Positions 1-9,201 of a stretch of DNA of 64,000 bases are shown here, one piece after another. The stretch covers positions 62,001 through 126,000 of the forward strand of contig NZ_JACXWX010000001.1 of NCBI RefSeq assembly GCF_014764505.1, in the 5' to 3' direction. Below the pieces are notes generated by a model. It searched no databases, was not told the origin of the DNA, and saw nothing but the letters and a program-made list of their open reading frames with translations. This stretch comes from Phormidium tenue FACHB-886. Its GTDB lineage: Bacteria; Cyanobacteriota; Cyanobacteriia; Elainellales; Elainellaceae. Positions within the stretch are counted from its first letter, which is position 1, and each line of letters opens with the position of its first letter. The position numbers and the translations under genes are program-made.

Positions 1-489
1 ACATCAGGAACAATTTCTATCCCGCAAAAGGCACCCCAAGACAGCCAAGGTGTAGATATTACGGGTATCTATTTTAGAGATAAAGACGGCAACAGAGTAT
101 CTGCTCCTGAAAGCGGTGAACCTGCCTACTTCTGTATTGAGTGCAACGCACAGCAGCCGATGAATGATATCAATATCAACCTAGCGGTTAAAGAGCGGTA
201 CGGCGAAGGGGATCACGTTCTGAGTCTGAGTACACGCCACGACGATCGATCGGTTGATCTGGTCAAAGGGAACAATGAAATCCGCATGGAGATGCCGTTT
301 GTCTGCCTGCGTCCCAGCTCATACATCATGAATCTGCATGTCCGCCAAGGTCCCTTCTATATTCTCGATTCATATGAAGGATTTGAGTTTGATGTTGAAG
401 GCGGCGGCGGCATGAGCCAGTGTCAGTTCTACCAGCCGCGACATTGGACAGCGGTGCCGCTCCTTGCCAAAGGCGCTAGCAATTCTTAA
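1..489 (+). CDS. Polysaccharide ABC exporter ATPase, C-terminal Wzt-type domain (5' partial)
   Basis: The frame is open from the first base to a TAA at 487-489, so about 162 C-terminal residues are visible and the start lies upstream of the window. The segment alternates short beta strands and ends with a Cys-Gln-Phe-Tyr-Gln-Pro-Arg-His-Trp stretch. This resembles the C-terminal carbohydrate-binding domain of Wzt/TagH-type ATPases, which in that family recognises the terminal part of the exported glycan. The 'ILDSYEGFEFDVEG' strand followed by the Pro-Arg-(His)-Trp end is the main clue. The ATPase half is not visible, so the assignment rests on this domain alone. An internal ATG at 160 would give 109 residues but cuts the domain. 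A hairpin terminator follows at 541-575. Confidence 0.68.
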   Translation, partial: TSGTISIPQKAPQDSQGVDITGIYFRDKDGNRVSAPESGEPAYFCIECNAQQPMNDININLAVKERYGEGDHVLSLSTRHDDRSVDLVKGNNEIRMEMPFVCLRPSSYIMNLHVRQGPFYILDSYEGFEFDVEGGGGMSQCQFYQPRHWTAVPLLAKGASNS

Positions 490-540
490 TTGCTTGAAGC
501 ACAGATTGTAGTGCTTTGCGCTAAAGCAAAACCAACGTAA

Positions 541-575
541 TTTTTGAGAGCTGTGCAAAGGGCAGCTCTCAAAAA
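541..575. terminator. Bidirectional hairpin terminator between convergent genes
   Basis: A perfect 13-bp stem (541-553 with 563-575) starts with five T and ends with five A around a GAGAGCTG core, with a 9-nt loop. It lies between the convergent genes ending at 489 (+) and 606 (-). It would give a T-run on either strand, so it probably serves both. Confidence 0.75.
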
Positions 576-605
576 AGCGTCAAGAAACAATCTATATCAG
601 CAGGC

Positions 606-2162
606 TCAAGCTGACCAGCGATCGCGAAACCACTGCCAAGCCCGCGAAACTTTGATTTCGACCCAAGACATCCCCCGATCGAGCCAGCCCAAAAGCTGTT
701 CTAGGGGGTGTTTTTCGTAGGTCACAAGGCTGACTTCTGCTTCAATCCAAGCCGGATTAGCCGCTAGTTCACTAGAAGAAGGCTGCGTATCGTTTAAAAC
801 GGGATTTGTCTGCGACTGCCCCCTAGCGAGTGAAGCTGTTTCAGCGGCAGAGTCAAGCATCTCCGCGGACGGCGGACGAATTAGAAGCGATCGACTCGCT
901 TGCTTGGCTTGGGCACGTTTGGCAATTTCTGCTTGAGTCAAAGCATTTAGGAGTGCGGGGTCTTGCAGCTCCCAGTTAGTCGCTTCTGGAGCAGGCACCA
1001 GCGCGGATGACGATTGCTGCAGATTTGAGCTGTTTCGCTGGGACAGGCTTTCTATGAAGCTCTGCGGCTGTTTACCAAACAAATTCCAACTTAACCAATT
1101 TTGCTGAGGCTGCTGAGACGGCTGCTGAGGCAGTAGCGGTGGTGGAGTCTGCTGATTAGCAGGCTGGAGGCGGTGCGAGATTTCTGCCACATTGCTCCGC
1201 AGCCAGTTTGTTATACCGCCGAGCCATTCCTCTCTGGTTTTCCAGGAGGGCTGTGCCGATCGCAAAGGCAATGCTGCTGCAGGAAGCCGTAGCCCGTCTG
1301 GAGGTGCGATTGGCAGTAGATAAGACTCTTGAAAAAGATTTGCTGCGATCGCCACAGAACCAGTTTGCATCCAGGTCATGACCTGCCAAATCGCCCGCAG
1401 CGGCGGCAGGGCATTTGGACGTTCTGCAGGTAACGGCAGGAAAGAGTCTACCAGCAGACGAGGCTCTTCTGGCTGAATGCGTCGCTGCTGCCGCCAATAG
1501 TTTGCCACCTCACCCACTACTCGCCGCTGCAGCAGTGCTGCTTGCTCTGCCGACAGCACATCCAAAAGCTGATTCTCGGTTGTGACCAGCACCAGCCTCC
1601 GAGAAGACAGCAACGATGCCAAGCCCTGCACCGGTTGGATCGATGGCTTCACGGGCTGCACCGCTTCCGGCAACGCATTCGCACCCACAACCTGAAGATG
1701 CAACTGCCCCTGCGTTAGCAATTTTGCTTCTGCTGGCAGCTTTGCTTCCGCTGGCAGCAGCGACTGAGCGATCGCGCTTCCCCCAATTACCACCAGCACC
1801 CCCGGAGCTGATGGATCTGCAGGGTCAAGCTGCTTCGCCACCCGATCGGCAGGCAGCGACAAGGTTAATTGCTCGATCAGCTGTAGCGATCGCTGGATCG
1901 GCGTATCTGCCAATACAATCTCCCGCTGCTCCACGGGCTGCACCACCGCCGCTAGTTTGGGAAATACTTGCTGCGCTGTGTGCCGTAGCTGTTTGGTCGC
2001 TAGCCGCGCCGTTTGAAAACCGACATAAAGGGGATACAGCAAGATCTGCAACCCCCAAACTGCCGCCAGCTTCATCTGCCGCCAAGTTTGGTCAGAGCGA
2101 TCGCGCAGCTTTGTGGACTGGCGCGAGAGGAAGTTGAATAGGTTGCTTTGGTAGCGGGGCAT
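606..2162 (-). CDS. Uncharacterised protein with N-terminal hydrophobic segment
   Basis: The 518-residue frame is intact and has cyanobacterial codon use with HIP1-type sites, but I do not recognise a family. One hydrophobic stretch near residues 32-50 (around 'GLQILLYPLYVGFQ') could anchor it in or on a membrane. The middle, about residues 335-360, is a Pro/Gln-rich linker, and the C-terminus is Trp-rich. Near residues 130-145 a short duplication gives LPAEAK twice; at DNA level this is an 18-bp tandem repeat around 1722-1758. The start at 2162 is the first ATG, with no clear ribosome-binding site. The gene is divergent from the mannosidase at 2355, so the 192 bp between them should hold both promoters. 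No function is proposed. Confidence 0.8.
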   Translation of the reverse strand: MPRYQSNLFNFLSRQSTKLRDRSDQTWRQMKLAAVWGLQILLYPLYVGFQTARLATKQLRHTAQQVFPKLAAVVQPVEQREIVLADTPIQRSLQLIEQLTLSLPADRVAKQLDPADPSAPGVLVVIGGSAIAQSLLPAEAKLPAEAKLLTQGQLHLQVVGANALPEAVQPVKPSIQPVQGLASLLSSRRLVLVTTENQLLDVLSAEQAALLQRRVVGEVANYWRQQRRIQPEEPRLLVDSFLPLPAERPNALPPLRAIWQVMTWMQTGSVAIAANLFQESYLLPIAPPDGLRLPAAALPLRSAQPSWKTREEWLGGITNWLRSNVAEISHRLQPANQQTPPPLLPQQPSQQPQQNWLSWNLFGKQPQSFIESLSQRNSSNLQQSSSALVPAPEATNWELQDPALLNALTQAEIAKRAQAKQASRSLLIRPPSAEMLDSAAETASLARGQSQTNPVLNDTQPSSSELAANPAWIEAEVSLVTYEKHPLEQLLGWLDRGMSWVEIKVSRAWQWFRDRWSA

Positions 2163-2354
2163 GGGAGGGAGGAGAAGAAAGGAGGATGCGGATTCAGAGA
2201 GGAGGAATGAAAGAGGTTGGAAACATTGAGTTGGGATAGCGGAAGTTTGGATTGGGACTGCTGAACAATGAAGACACTCTAATTTCTTATAAACTCATAG
2301 CGGCTTCTTCATCCTTTGTCCCACCTCTACATTTAACTAGAATTCTTCTAAAAA

Positions 2355-5300
2355 ATGACTAGCGCTGCCTCTCGTTCTGCTTCCCAACCTATATCTGCTG
2401 CCGATCGCTTGACTGAGGCGATCGCCAAGCTGCGCTCACTTACCCAGCTTAGCGTCCAGTCGCGCTGGCGGTTTTATCAGGGCGATTTGCCAATGCGCCA
2501 GGCGGCTCAGGCAGCAACCTGGCAAAGTTGGGCAACAGTGTCGCTGAATGCCAGAAGTCATATAGCTTGGCAGAAGGGACGGCGGGTGCTGTGGCTGGGG
2601 CAGCGGATTGTTGTGCCACACAATTTGGCTGGCTATCCGCTGCAGGGCTTGACGCTGCGGCTGGCGCTGATGTGGTGGGCAGAGGTGGCGCAAGTTTATG
2701 TAAACGGCAACCTGATGCAGGAAGGGGATTTGTTTGATACCCATGCGCGCCTGCTGCTGAGTTCTGCGGTGCAGCCCAATGATAGTTTTGAGGTAGCAAT
2801 TCGGCTGGAGAGCCCGGGGCACGACCACGGAGCGCTGGTGCGATCGCTCTGCCTCTACGAATTTCCTAATCAAGCGGTTGACCCTTGTCCTGAGCCAGGA
2901 TTTGTGGCAGATGAGCTGGCGGTCCTGCAAGAGTTTATGACGGCTTTTGCACCAGAACAGCTAGAGTCGATCGTGGTTGCCCTGGGACAAATTCCCTGGT
3001 CGGTGCTGTCGGTGGGCGATCGGCAGGCGTTCGATCGAGCGTTGGCACAGATCCGGCAGCAGCTCAAGCCTTGGGGCGATGTAGTGAAGCAACGGCAAAT
3101 CCGGCTTTTGGGGCATGCCCATCTGGATATGGCGTGGCTGTGGACGGTCGGCGAAACTTGGCGAGCGGCAGAACGAACATTTCGTTCGGTTTTGGCGCTG
3201 CAGACTGATTTCCCCGAGCTCACCTTCTGCCACACCACGCCAGCCCTCTATGAATGGATGGAGAAAAATCGCCCAGCCCTGTTTGCCCAAATCCAATCGC
3301 AGGTTGCCGCTGGACGTTGGGAAGTCGCCGTTGCACCCCTGTGGGTTGAGCCAGAGCTGATGATCGCAGGAGGAGAGGCGATCGCGCGTCAGCTCCTCTA
3401 CGGGCAGCGCTATTTGCACAAGACGTTTAACCAACGAGGGACGATCGCCTGGTTGCCCGACACCTTTGGCTTTAGCTGGCAGCTGCCTCAGTTGCTCAAG
3501 CAGAGCGGGGTTCGCTACTTTGCCACCCAAAAACTACGCTGGAACGACACGACGCAATTTCCCTACGAAGCGCACTGGTGGCAGGCTCCCGACGGCTCAA
3601 CCCTCTTTAGCCTGCAGACTGCCCCGATCGGCGAAGGCATTGACCCTGTAAAAATGGCTCAATATGCCTGCACCTGGGAAAGCAAAACCCAGACGCAAAC
3701 GAGCCTCTGGCTGCTGGGAGTTGGCGACCACGGCGGCGGACCCACCCGCGACATGCTAGAGCTAGCCCGCCGCTGGCAGCAATCGCCCTTCTTCCCAACG
3801 CTGTCATTCACGACGGCACAAAAGTTTCTCGATCGGCTGGCGGCGACAGATGCGAATGTCGTTTCCCCCGCTGCCCAGCCTGAACCGACAGCGAATGCAC
3901 CTGCGACAAAACCCGCTGCCTTCCCCATCTGGAACGATGAACTCTACCTGGAACTGCATCGCGGCTGCTACACCAACCACGCCGACCAAAAGCAATTTAA
4001 CCGACGCTGTGAAGACACGCTGTATGAAGCAGAGCTGTTTGCCTCGATCCAAACGCTGCTCACCCAAGCAGTCTATCCTAAAGCCGAGCTAGAAGCCGCC
4101 TGGAAAAAAGTGCTGTTCAATCAGTTTCACGATATCTTACCAGGTTCTTCGATCGCCCCCGTCTTCACGGAAGCCAATCAGACCTGGCAAGAAGCTTGGG
4201 ATACTGGGCGAAACATTTGCCAGAATGCCCTGAGAGCGATCGCCGCTCAGATCGGTCTGCCCCAGCCACCCCATCCGCAGGCACGGCAGATCACCCTCTT
4301 CAATTCGCTGAACTGGACGCGATCGGAAGTGGTTGCCGTCTCTGTAGAACAATCGCAATCGGAGCAGGCTTGCTTCTGGCAAATCTGCGATATGAACGGC
4401 AAGGAGATTCCCAGTCAGCCGCGCTGCCGGCGGGAAGAGGGCAAAACTACCTACCAGATTTTCTTTTGGGCGGAACAGATTCCGGCGATCGGCTACCGCA
4501 GCTATTGGCTGGTGCCGCGATCGACTGGCAACCCTATGCCCGCCACTGATGCTTCCATCAATGCGCCTGTCTTTGTGCTGGAAAATGACGAGATTCGGGC
4601 AGCGATCAACCCTGCAACGGGCAATCTGTCGGAACTGTTTGACAAGGTTCACGGGCGCAGTTTGCTAAGTCAGGCAGCCAACGAGCTGCAGGCATTTCAA
4701 GACAGCGGGCAATATTGGGATGCCTGGGATATTGCCGCCAACTATGCCCAATATCCTTTGCCGCCTGCCCAACGGCTGCAGATTTGCTACGAAGACCGGG
4801 GCGCGATCACGACGCGGGTGCGTGTGGTGCGTCAAATTGGACGATCTATCTTCAACCAGGTGTACTGCCTTGATAAAGGCTCCAGAGTGCTGCAGATCCA
4901 AACCCAGGTCGATTGGCAAGAGCGACATGTCGTTGTCAAAGCCGCCTTCCCGCTCAACATCGATGCTGCTTATGCCACCTACGAAATTCCCTGTGGCGCA
5001 ATTCAACGACCCACCCGCCCCCAAACTGCTGCGGAAAAAGCGAAGTGGGAAGCGCCTGCCCTGCGCTGGGCAGACCTGAGCAATACCGACAGTCTCAATT
5101 GCTATGGGGTCAGCATCCTCAGCGACTGCAAACATGGCTACGATCCCCAGCCAAACCAACTCCGCCTTACCTTGCTGCGCGGCTCCGAATGGCCCGATCC
5201 CACCTCCGATCGCGGCTTCCATCAGTTCACCTATGCCATCTACCCGCACGATCAATCCTGGCAGGCTGCCCAAACGGTGCGGCGCGGCTATGAGCTGAAC

Positions 5301-5645
5301 CAGCCTTTGCAGGTAGTCGTCAGCCTGCCGCCGCAAAATCCACCGGAGAATCCCGCCGTTCCCCTGCCCCCCAGCGGCAAATTTCTCGATCTCCAGTCCA
5401 ATTCTCTGATTTTGACTGCCTGCAAACCTGCGGAAAATTTGCCAAATCACTGGATTTTACGCTGCTACGAAGCGCACGGCGAAGCTACCCAGCTTAGCTT
5501 TACGCCTGCATCAGGGCTGCTGTTCGACTCGGCGCTAGAGGGGCAATCGGCAATCCGTACGAATATCTTGGAAGAGCCAATTGCAGATGGAGTAGAGCCG
5601 ATCGCCCCTTGGCAGATCGTAACGCTGCGAGTTGCTCAGTCGTAG
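2355..5645 (+). CDS. Alpha-mannosidase, glycoside hydrolase family 38
   Basis: This 1096-residue protein has the GH38 architecture: an N-terminal beta domain, a catalytic domain from about residue 250, a three-helix bundle and C-terminal beta domains. 'GHAHLDMAWLW' (about residues 253-263) carries the zinc-binding His and Asp, and 'WLPDTFGFSWQLP' carries Asp369 at the position of the family nucleophile. 'FNQFHDILPGSSI' supplies a further zinc-ligand His. GH38 enzymes hydrolyse alpha-mannosidic bonds and bind zinc. No signal peptide or membrane segment is visible, so a cytoplasmic role in glycan or oligosaccharide turnover is likely. Length matches the roughly 1000-residue bacterial and vacuolar type. 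The linkage preference cannot be read from the sequence. Confidence 0.93.
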   Translation: MTSAASRSASQPISAADRLTEAIAKLRSLTQLSVQSRWRFYQGDLPMRQAAQAATWQSWATVSLNARSHIAWQKGRRVLWLGQRIVVPHNLAGYPLQGLTLRLALMWWAEVAQVYVNGNLMQEGDLFDTHARLLLSSAVQPNDSFEVAIRLESPGHDHGALVRSLCLYEFPNQAVDPCPEPGFVADELAVLQEFMTAFAPEQLESIVVALGQIPWSVLSVGDRQAFDRALAQIRQQLKPWGDVVKQRQIRLLGHAHLDMAWLWTVGETWRAAERTFRSVLALQTDFPELTFCHTTPALYEWMEKNRPALFAQIQSQVAAGRWEVAVAPLWVEPELMIAGGEAIARQLLYGQRYLHKTFNQRGTIAWLPDTFGFSWQLPQLLKQSGVRYFATQKLRWNDTTQFPYEAHWWQAPDGSTLFSLQTAPIGEGIDPVKMAQYACTWESKTQTQTSLWLLGVGDHGGGPTRDMLELARRWQQSPFFPTLSFTTAQKFLDRLAATDANVVSPAAQPEPTANAPATKPAAFPIWNDELYLELHRGCYTNHADQKQFNRRCEDTLYEAELFASIQTLLTQAVYPKAELEAAWKKVLFNQFHDILPGSSIAPVFTEANQTWQEAWDTGRNICQNALRAIAAQIGLPQPPHPQARQITLFNSLNWTRSEVVAVSVEQSQSEQACFWQICDMNGKEIPSQPRCRREEGKTTYQIFFWAEQIPAIGYRSYWLVPRSTGNPMPATDASINAPVFVLENDEIRAAINPATGNLSELFDKVHGRSLLSQAANELQAFQDSGQYWDAWDIAANYAQYPLPPAQRLQICYEDRGAITTRVRVVRQIGRSIFNQVYCLDKGSRVLQIQTQVDWQERHVVVKAAFPLNIDAAYATYEIPCGAIQRPTRPQTAAEKAKWEAPALRWADLSNTDSLNCYGVSILSDCKHGYDPQPNQLRLTLLRGSEWPDPTSDRGFHQFTYAIYPHDQSWQAAQTVRRGYELNQPLQVVVSLPPQNPPENPAVPLPPSGKFLDLQSNSLILTACKPAENLPNHWILRCYEAHGEATQLSFTPASGLLFDSALEGQSAIRTNILEEPIADGVEPIAPWQIVTLRVAQS

Positions 5646-5696
5646 CCAGCGTTTAGTGGGAGAAGAGATGCCGTAGATAATTCACTGTGAACAGAT

Positions 5697-6539
5697 CTAA
5701 GAAATAATTGCTGTATTGCTGACATATTCTCCCGGTGTCACGCCAACGTAGCGTTTGAAATGCCAACCAAAGTGGCTCTGGTCGTAGAACCCTGTCATTG
5801 CGGCAACTGATTTAATCAACACCCCCTGCGCCAGTAGCTTTTTTGCTTGAGCAATTCGCAGTTGGGTTTGGTAAGCCCCCGGAGACAGCCCCATCTCTTT
5901 GCGGAAGACGCGACAGAAATGAAAGCGGCTCAATCCGGCGATCGCTGCCAGAGCGTCCAGGGAAATATCGCTGGCATAGTAAGCCTGCAGATAATCCCGC
6001 GCACACATTACGGCAGCATGGGCGGGCTTGAGCGGAGAGATAGAAGGACGGTTAAGGGCATACCGTCCAATTAGATAAGAGAGAAAACCCGAAAGCGCTA
6101 TATCTTGCTCTAGTTGGGATTGTCTGCTCGCGGCTTGCAGCGCCAAAAACAAGCGATTTAATACTGAATCTGTGGGAATTGCGGTTGGAAAGACAGGAGA
6201 ACTCGCCGGTTTTTCAGCCATCTCGGTGGTTAAAGTGCTCAACTTTGTGGGGCTGATGTGCATCATGCAGAAGTGGGCTGGCTCTGGTAGAGAGGTGCGA
6301 TCGCTGGGTGAATGCACCTCGCCAGAGTGAATAATGCTCAAATTTCCCACAGGAATGCGATGATATGCGCCGCGATAATGGTATTCACCTTGGCAATCAA
6401 AACTTAATCCTAGCTGATATTCTTCGTGGCAATGTTTGGGAAGCGGCTCCACTGCGCCTGCGGTGTAGGCGTATTGCTCTAAACAAACACCCTCTGATTT
6501 CCACACCTGAACTAGAATTTCCGCCGCGTTGTTCTTCAT
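5697..6539 (-). CDS. AraC-family transcriptional regulator
   Basis: The 280-residue protein has an N-terminal cupin-like sensor domain (His-rich, about residues 20-110) and a C-terminal double helix-turn-helix. The first HTH is 'SLDALAAIAGLSRFHFCRVF' and the second surrounds 'SVAAMTGFYDQSHFGWHFKR', followed by the usual 'GVTPGEYV' end. AraC proteins of this layout bind a small effector with the cupin domain and DNA with the two HTHs. The gene is convergent with the alpha-mannosidase, whose stop is 51 bp away, so it does not share a promoter with it and its target is unknown. Autoregulation from the long region upstream of 6539 is possible. Confidence 0.9.
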   Translation of the reverse strand: MKNNAAEILVQVWKSEGVCLEQYAYTAGAVEPLPKHCHEEYQLGLSFDCQGEYHYRGAYHRIPVGNLSIIHSGEVHSPSDRTSLPEPAHFCMMHISPTKLSTLTTEMAEKPASSPVFPTAIPTDSVLNRLFLALQAASRQSQLEQDIALSGFLSYLIGRYALNRPSISPLKPAHAAVMCARDYLQAYYASDISLDALAAIAGLSRFHFCRVFRKEMGLSPGAYQTQLRIAQAKKLLAQGVLIKSVAAMTGFYDQSHFGWHFKRYVGVTPGEYVSNTAIIS

Positions 6540-7229
6540 ATTCTGCGAAAATCAATTTATCAAATCATGCACAGTTAAACTATTGTTTGCTCATGCTGGC
6601 ATTCTCTACTGCTATTTAGCTCGATCGCTCTACCATATTATGGTGATCTGTAGAGCAAACGCTCAGTCGCTTTATCAATAGTGTTCTCACCATTCTACTG
6701 ACCTTAATTTAGGTAGCTGGGTGGAATTAAACCAGAAATAAGTTTAGGAGCGGAGGAAGCAATGCAGAGCCTTTAATTCTTCCCAAACATCTTCCTACTA
6801 GTCAAGTTTATCCAAGTTGTGTTTCTCGATGAAGACAATTGCAGTCATTCATCATCGCATACCGCTCTTTCAGTTTGCATACATACGCGCCAGCGCTACA
6901 TAATCAACCTCAAGCTTTTGTGAGGTTAGTTACTAATGGTCATGCGCTCTGACGATGAAGCTGCTCTCATCCGATCGATCCTCACCGCTCTCAGAGCGAT
7001 CAAGGTTCGAGACATTGATAAAGTACTCGTCGCGCTGTCTAAAGGCGATCGAGGAGGTTCCAGGTTAAATTTAGGCTTTACGCAAGTCTGGAGGGGCTTG
7101 GCAATGCCAAACCCCTTCACTAGAGCTGTAGCAATCGTCGGTTGAACGAGTGTGATCAGTAGCCGATCGGAGCGTCACAATAGAGAGACAGTCTGTTGTG
7201 GCTCATCCGAGGGGAGGAATACCAGCGCT
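6540..7229. other. Intergenic region (690 bp) with one palindrome and a doubtful small frame
   Basis: This gap lies between the divergent AraC regulator and the glutathionyl-hydroquinone reductase gene. It contains a palindrome at 7091-7117 (listed separately). A 69-codon plus-strand frame at 6936-7145 is Arg/Asp-rich, resembles nothing I know and runs through the palindrome, so I do not call it a gene. A GGGGAGG ribosome-binding site at 7211-7217 serves the ATG at 7230. No tRNA or mobile element is seen. Confidence 0.6.
7091..7117. repeat. REP-like palindrome with GGCAATGCC core
   Basis: The near-perfect inverted repeat reads GGGGCTTGGCA-A-TGCCAAACCCC with one internal mismatch (97/111). 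It is not followed by a T-run and no gene ends beside it, so it is more likely an interspersed palindromic repeat than a terminator. The GGCAATGCC centre also forms the tip of the hairpin at 54815-54856. Confidence 0.5.
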
Positions 7230-8255
7230 ATGACACAACCCACATCCCGTCCTAAAGCTCAGAAGTCGGGCAAGCTGCCTTCAACGTTTGTCATCAAATC
7301 CGTTCGGTTTGTTTGGACGGCACTCTGGCACAAGATGATGTCCGGGCTGGCTCCGCGCAGTCAATCGGGAGCCTATGTTCGCCCGGAAAGCCAGTTCCGG
7401 CAGACAATGGGTGCAGACACTCCCTATCCGCCCGCTACGGGGCGCTATCGTCTTTATGTGGGATTGGGCTGTCCTTGGGCACACCGAACGCTGGTGGTGC
7501 GGGCGCTCAAAGGACTGGAAGACGCGATCGCTGTGACGATCGTCTCCCCTTCGCCCACCGAAGGCGGTTGGGTGCTAAACCAGCCTGAAGCCGAATGCCG
7601 CACCTTAGCTGATCTCTATCGCCTCGCGCAACCGGGCTATCAGGGGCGCGCTACGGTTCCGGTCTTGTGGGATACGCAAACAAAAACGATCGTCAATAAC
7701 GAAAGCTCAGAGATCATTGTGCTCTTGAACTCGCAGTTCAATGCCTTTGCCAAACATCCAGCACTCGATCTCTACCCCGATGAACTCCAATCCGCGATCG
7801 ACGCGTGGAATGAAAAAATCTATGCGGCTGTCAACAATGGAGTTTATCGCTGTGGCTTTGCTCAAACCCAGGCAGCATACAATGAAGCACATGATCAGCT
7901 TTTCACAATGCTCGATCAGCTCGATGCCGTTCTGGAAAACAACCGATATCTGTGTGGCGATCGGGTAACGCTTGCCGATGTGCGGCTGTTCACAACTCTA
8001 TTCCGTTTTGATGTTGTTTATTACGGGCTGTTCAAGTGCAACCGCCGTCGTATTCAAGACTACAAACATTTGGGCGCTTATCTGCGTGATCTGTATCAGC
8101 TTTCTGGTGTTGCAGAAACCTGCGATCTAGACGCAGTCAAGCAAGATTATTATGGCAATCTGTTTCCGCTCAATCCGGGCGGCATTATTCCGGCAGGTCC
8201 AGACTTAACTAGCCTGCTGGAGGCACATGGGCGCGATCGCCTCTGTCAGGTGTGA
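7230..8255 (+). CDS. Glutathionyl-hydroquinone reductase (Xi-class GST, ECM4/YqjG type)
   Basis: The protein has 341 residues from the ATG at 7230. I prefer this start to the ATG at 7152 because GGGGAGG lies 12 bases before it and the 26 extra residues look non-coding. 'GLGCPWAHRTLVVRALKGLE' carries the CPWA active-site motif with Cys81. A 'VPVLWD' / 'NNESSEI' glutathione-binding stretch and a helical GST C-domain ('RVTLADVRLFTTLFRFD') follow, and the end 'NPGGIIPAGPD' is typical of this family. These enzymes use glutathione to reduce glutathionyl-hydroquinones and act in quinone or redox detoxification in the cytoplasm. The gene stands alone; the molybdate operon starts 128 bp downstream behind its own probable promoter. 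Confidence 0.9.
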   Translation: MTQPTSRPKAQKSGKLPSTFVIKSVRFVWTALWHKMMSGLAPRSQSGAYVRPESQFRQTMGADTPYPPATGRYRLYVGLGCPWAHRTLVVRALKGLEDAIAVTIVSPSPTEGGWVLNQPEAECRTLADLYRLAQPGYQGRATVPVLWDTQTKTIVNNESSEIIVLLNSQFNAFAKHPALDLYPDELQSAIDAWNEKIYAAVNNGVYRCGFAQTQAAYNEAHDQLFTMLDQLDAVLENNRYLCGDRVTLADVRLFTTLFRFDVVYYGLFKCNRRRIQDYKHLGAYLRDLYQLSGVAETCDLDAVKQDYYGNLFPLNPGGIIPAGPDLTSLLEAHGRDRLCQV

Positions 8256-8289
8256 ACCAGATTTTGCAATCACAGATGCAAACCCAGTA

Positions 8290-8315
8290 TACGCAAATAC
8301 AATGTACGCGAATAC
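8290..8315. repeat. Direct repeat upstream of modA, candidate operator
   Basis: TACGCAAATAC (8290-8300) and TACGCGAATAC (8305-8315) match at 10 of 11 positions with starts 15 nt apart. They sit just upstream of a TTGACA hexamer, a position suited to a regulator of the molybdate operon. No regulator can be named. Confidence 0.35.
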
Positions 8316-8328
8316 AGGCAGTATCACT

Positions 8329-8355
8329 TTGACAGAGTTAGCTGTAAGCTATCCT
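8329..8355 (+). promoter_or_regulatory. Candidate promoter of modA-modBC
   Basis: A perfect -35 hexamer TTGACA (8329-8334) is followed after 15 nt by TATCCT (8350-8355), about 28 nt before the modA ATG. The spacer is shorter than the usual 17, so the exact -10 is uncertain. No other sigma-70-like promoter lies between the two genes. Confidence 0.4.
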
Positions 8356-8383
8356 ACATATCCTTTGCATCTGTCTGTTGAAC

Positions 8384-9175
8384 ATGAAAAAAAGATATTT
8401 TCTAGCGTTCCTGGGTAGCGTTTTTGCTACGCTGCTGCTGGCTTTGGGCCTGCAGGGGACTCTACCAGTGAAAGCACAAACCAGCAGTTCCCTGTTGATT
8501 TCTGCGGCTGCCAGCCTGCAGGACGCTTTAGAGGCGATCGATCCTCTGTTTGAGCAAGCCAACCCCAACCGCGTCAGCTATAACTTTGCTGCCTCTGGCG
8601 CATTGCAGCAGCAGATCGAACAGGGCGCCCCCGCTGATGTATTCTTCTCCGCGGCAACCCGGCAAATGGATGCGCTACAGCAAAAAGATTTAATCCTGGC
8701 TGACACTCGCCGCAACCTGCTGACCAATCGGCTGGTGCTGATCGTCCCTAGCAATTCCAGCCTCAATCTCACCAGTTTTCGCCAGCTCAGCGGCGCAGCC
8801 GTCAGCAGAATTGCGGTTGGCGAACCGCGCAGCGTTCCGGTGGGGCAATACACCCAAGAACTCTTTACGAACTTAGGCATTCTCGATCAGGTGCGATCGA
8901 AGCTCGTCTACGGCAACAGCGTTCGCAACGTGCTGGCAGCCGTGGAAAGCGGCAACGCCGACGCAGGCATTGTCTACACCACTGATGCTCGCATCTCTAC
9001 CCAGGTAAAACAGGTCGCCACTGCCCCAGACAATCTGCACTCACCGATCGTCTACCCGATCGCCGTCCTCAAGAGCAGCAAAAACCCGCAAGCCGCCCGC
9101 AGCTATCTGCAGTTCTTGACGGGCGACCAGGCAAAAGCTGTGTTTGAGCGCTATGGCTTTGGGATCGCAGGGTAA
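8384..9175 (+). CDS. modA: Molybdate ABC transporter substrate-binding protein ModA
   Basis: The protein has 263 residues from the ATG at 8384; a TTG two codons earlier is a less likely start. A signal peptide spans about residues 1-30 (KKR, a hydrophobic core, then an Ala-Gln junction near 'PVKAQ'). The mature part begins 'LLISAAASLQDALEAIDPLF', the oxyanion-binding Ser/Ala strand seen in ModA. It continues with 'YNFAASGALQQQIEQGAPAD' and 'ESGNADAGIVYTTDA', both family hallmarks. ModA captures molybdate or tungstate in the periplasm and delivers it to ModB. The permease-ATPase gene starts 26 bp downstream on the same strand. Confidence 0.95.
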   Translation: MKKRYFLAFLGSVFATLLLALGLQGTLPVKAQTSSSLLISAAASLQDALEAIDPLFEQANPNRVSYNFAASGALQQQIEQGAPADVFFSAATRQMDALQQKDLILADTRRNLLTNRLVLIVPSNSSLNLTSFRQLSGAAVSRIAVGEPRSVPVGQYTQELFTNLGILDQVRSKLVYGNSVRNVLAAVESGNADAGIVYTTDARISTQVKQVATAPDNLHSPIVYPIAVLKSSKNPQAARSYLQFLTGDQAKAVFERYGFGIAG

Positions 9176-9201
9176 AAAGACCAAGACAGGATTAATACGC
9201 A

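Noticed and set aside
1616-2137. 173-residue plus-strand open frame
   Set aside because: Ala/Pro-rich shadow of the intact 518-residue minus-strand gene, which has better composition.
4665-5450. 261-residue minus-strand open frame inside the mannosidase gene
   Set aside because: It lies fully within a well-supported GH38 gene, has no family resemblance and is a result of the GC-rich codon pattern.
6936-7145. 69-codon plus-strand frame
   Set aside because: It runs through a palindromic repeat, has no ribosome-binding site and resembles nothing known.
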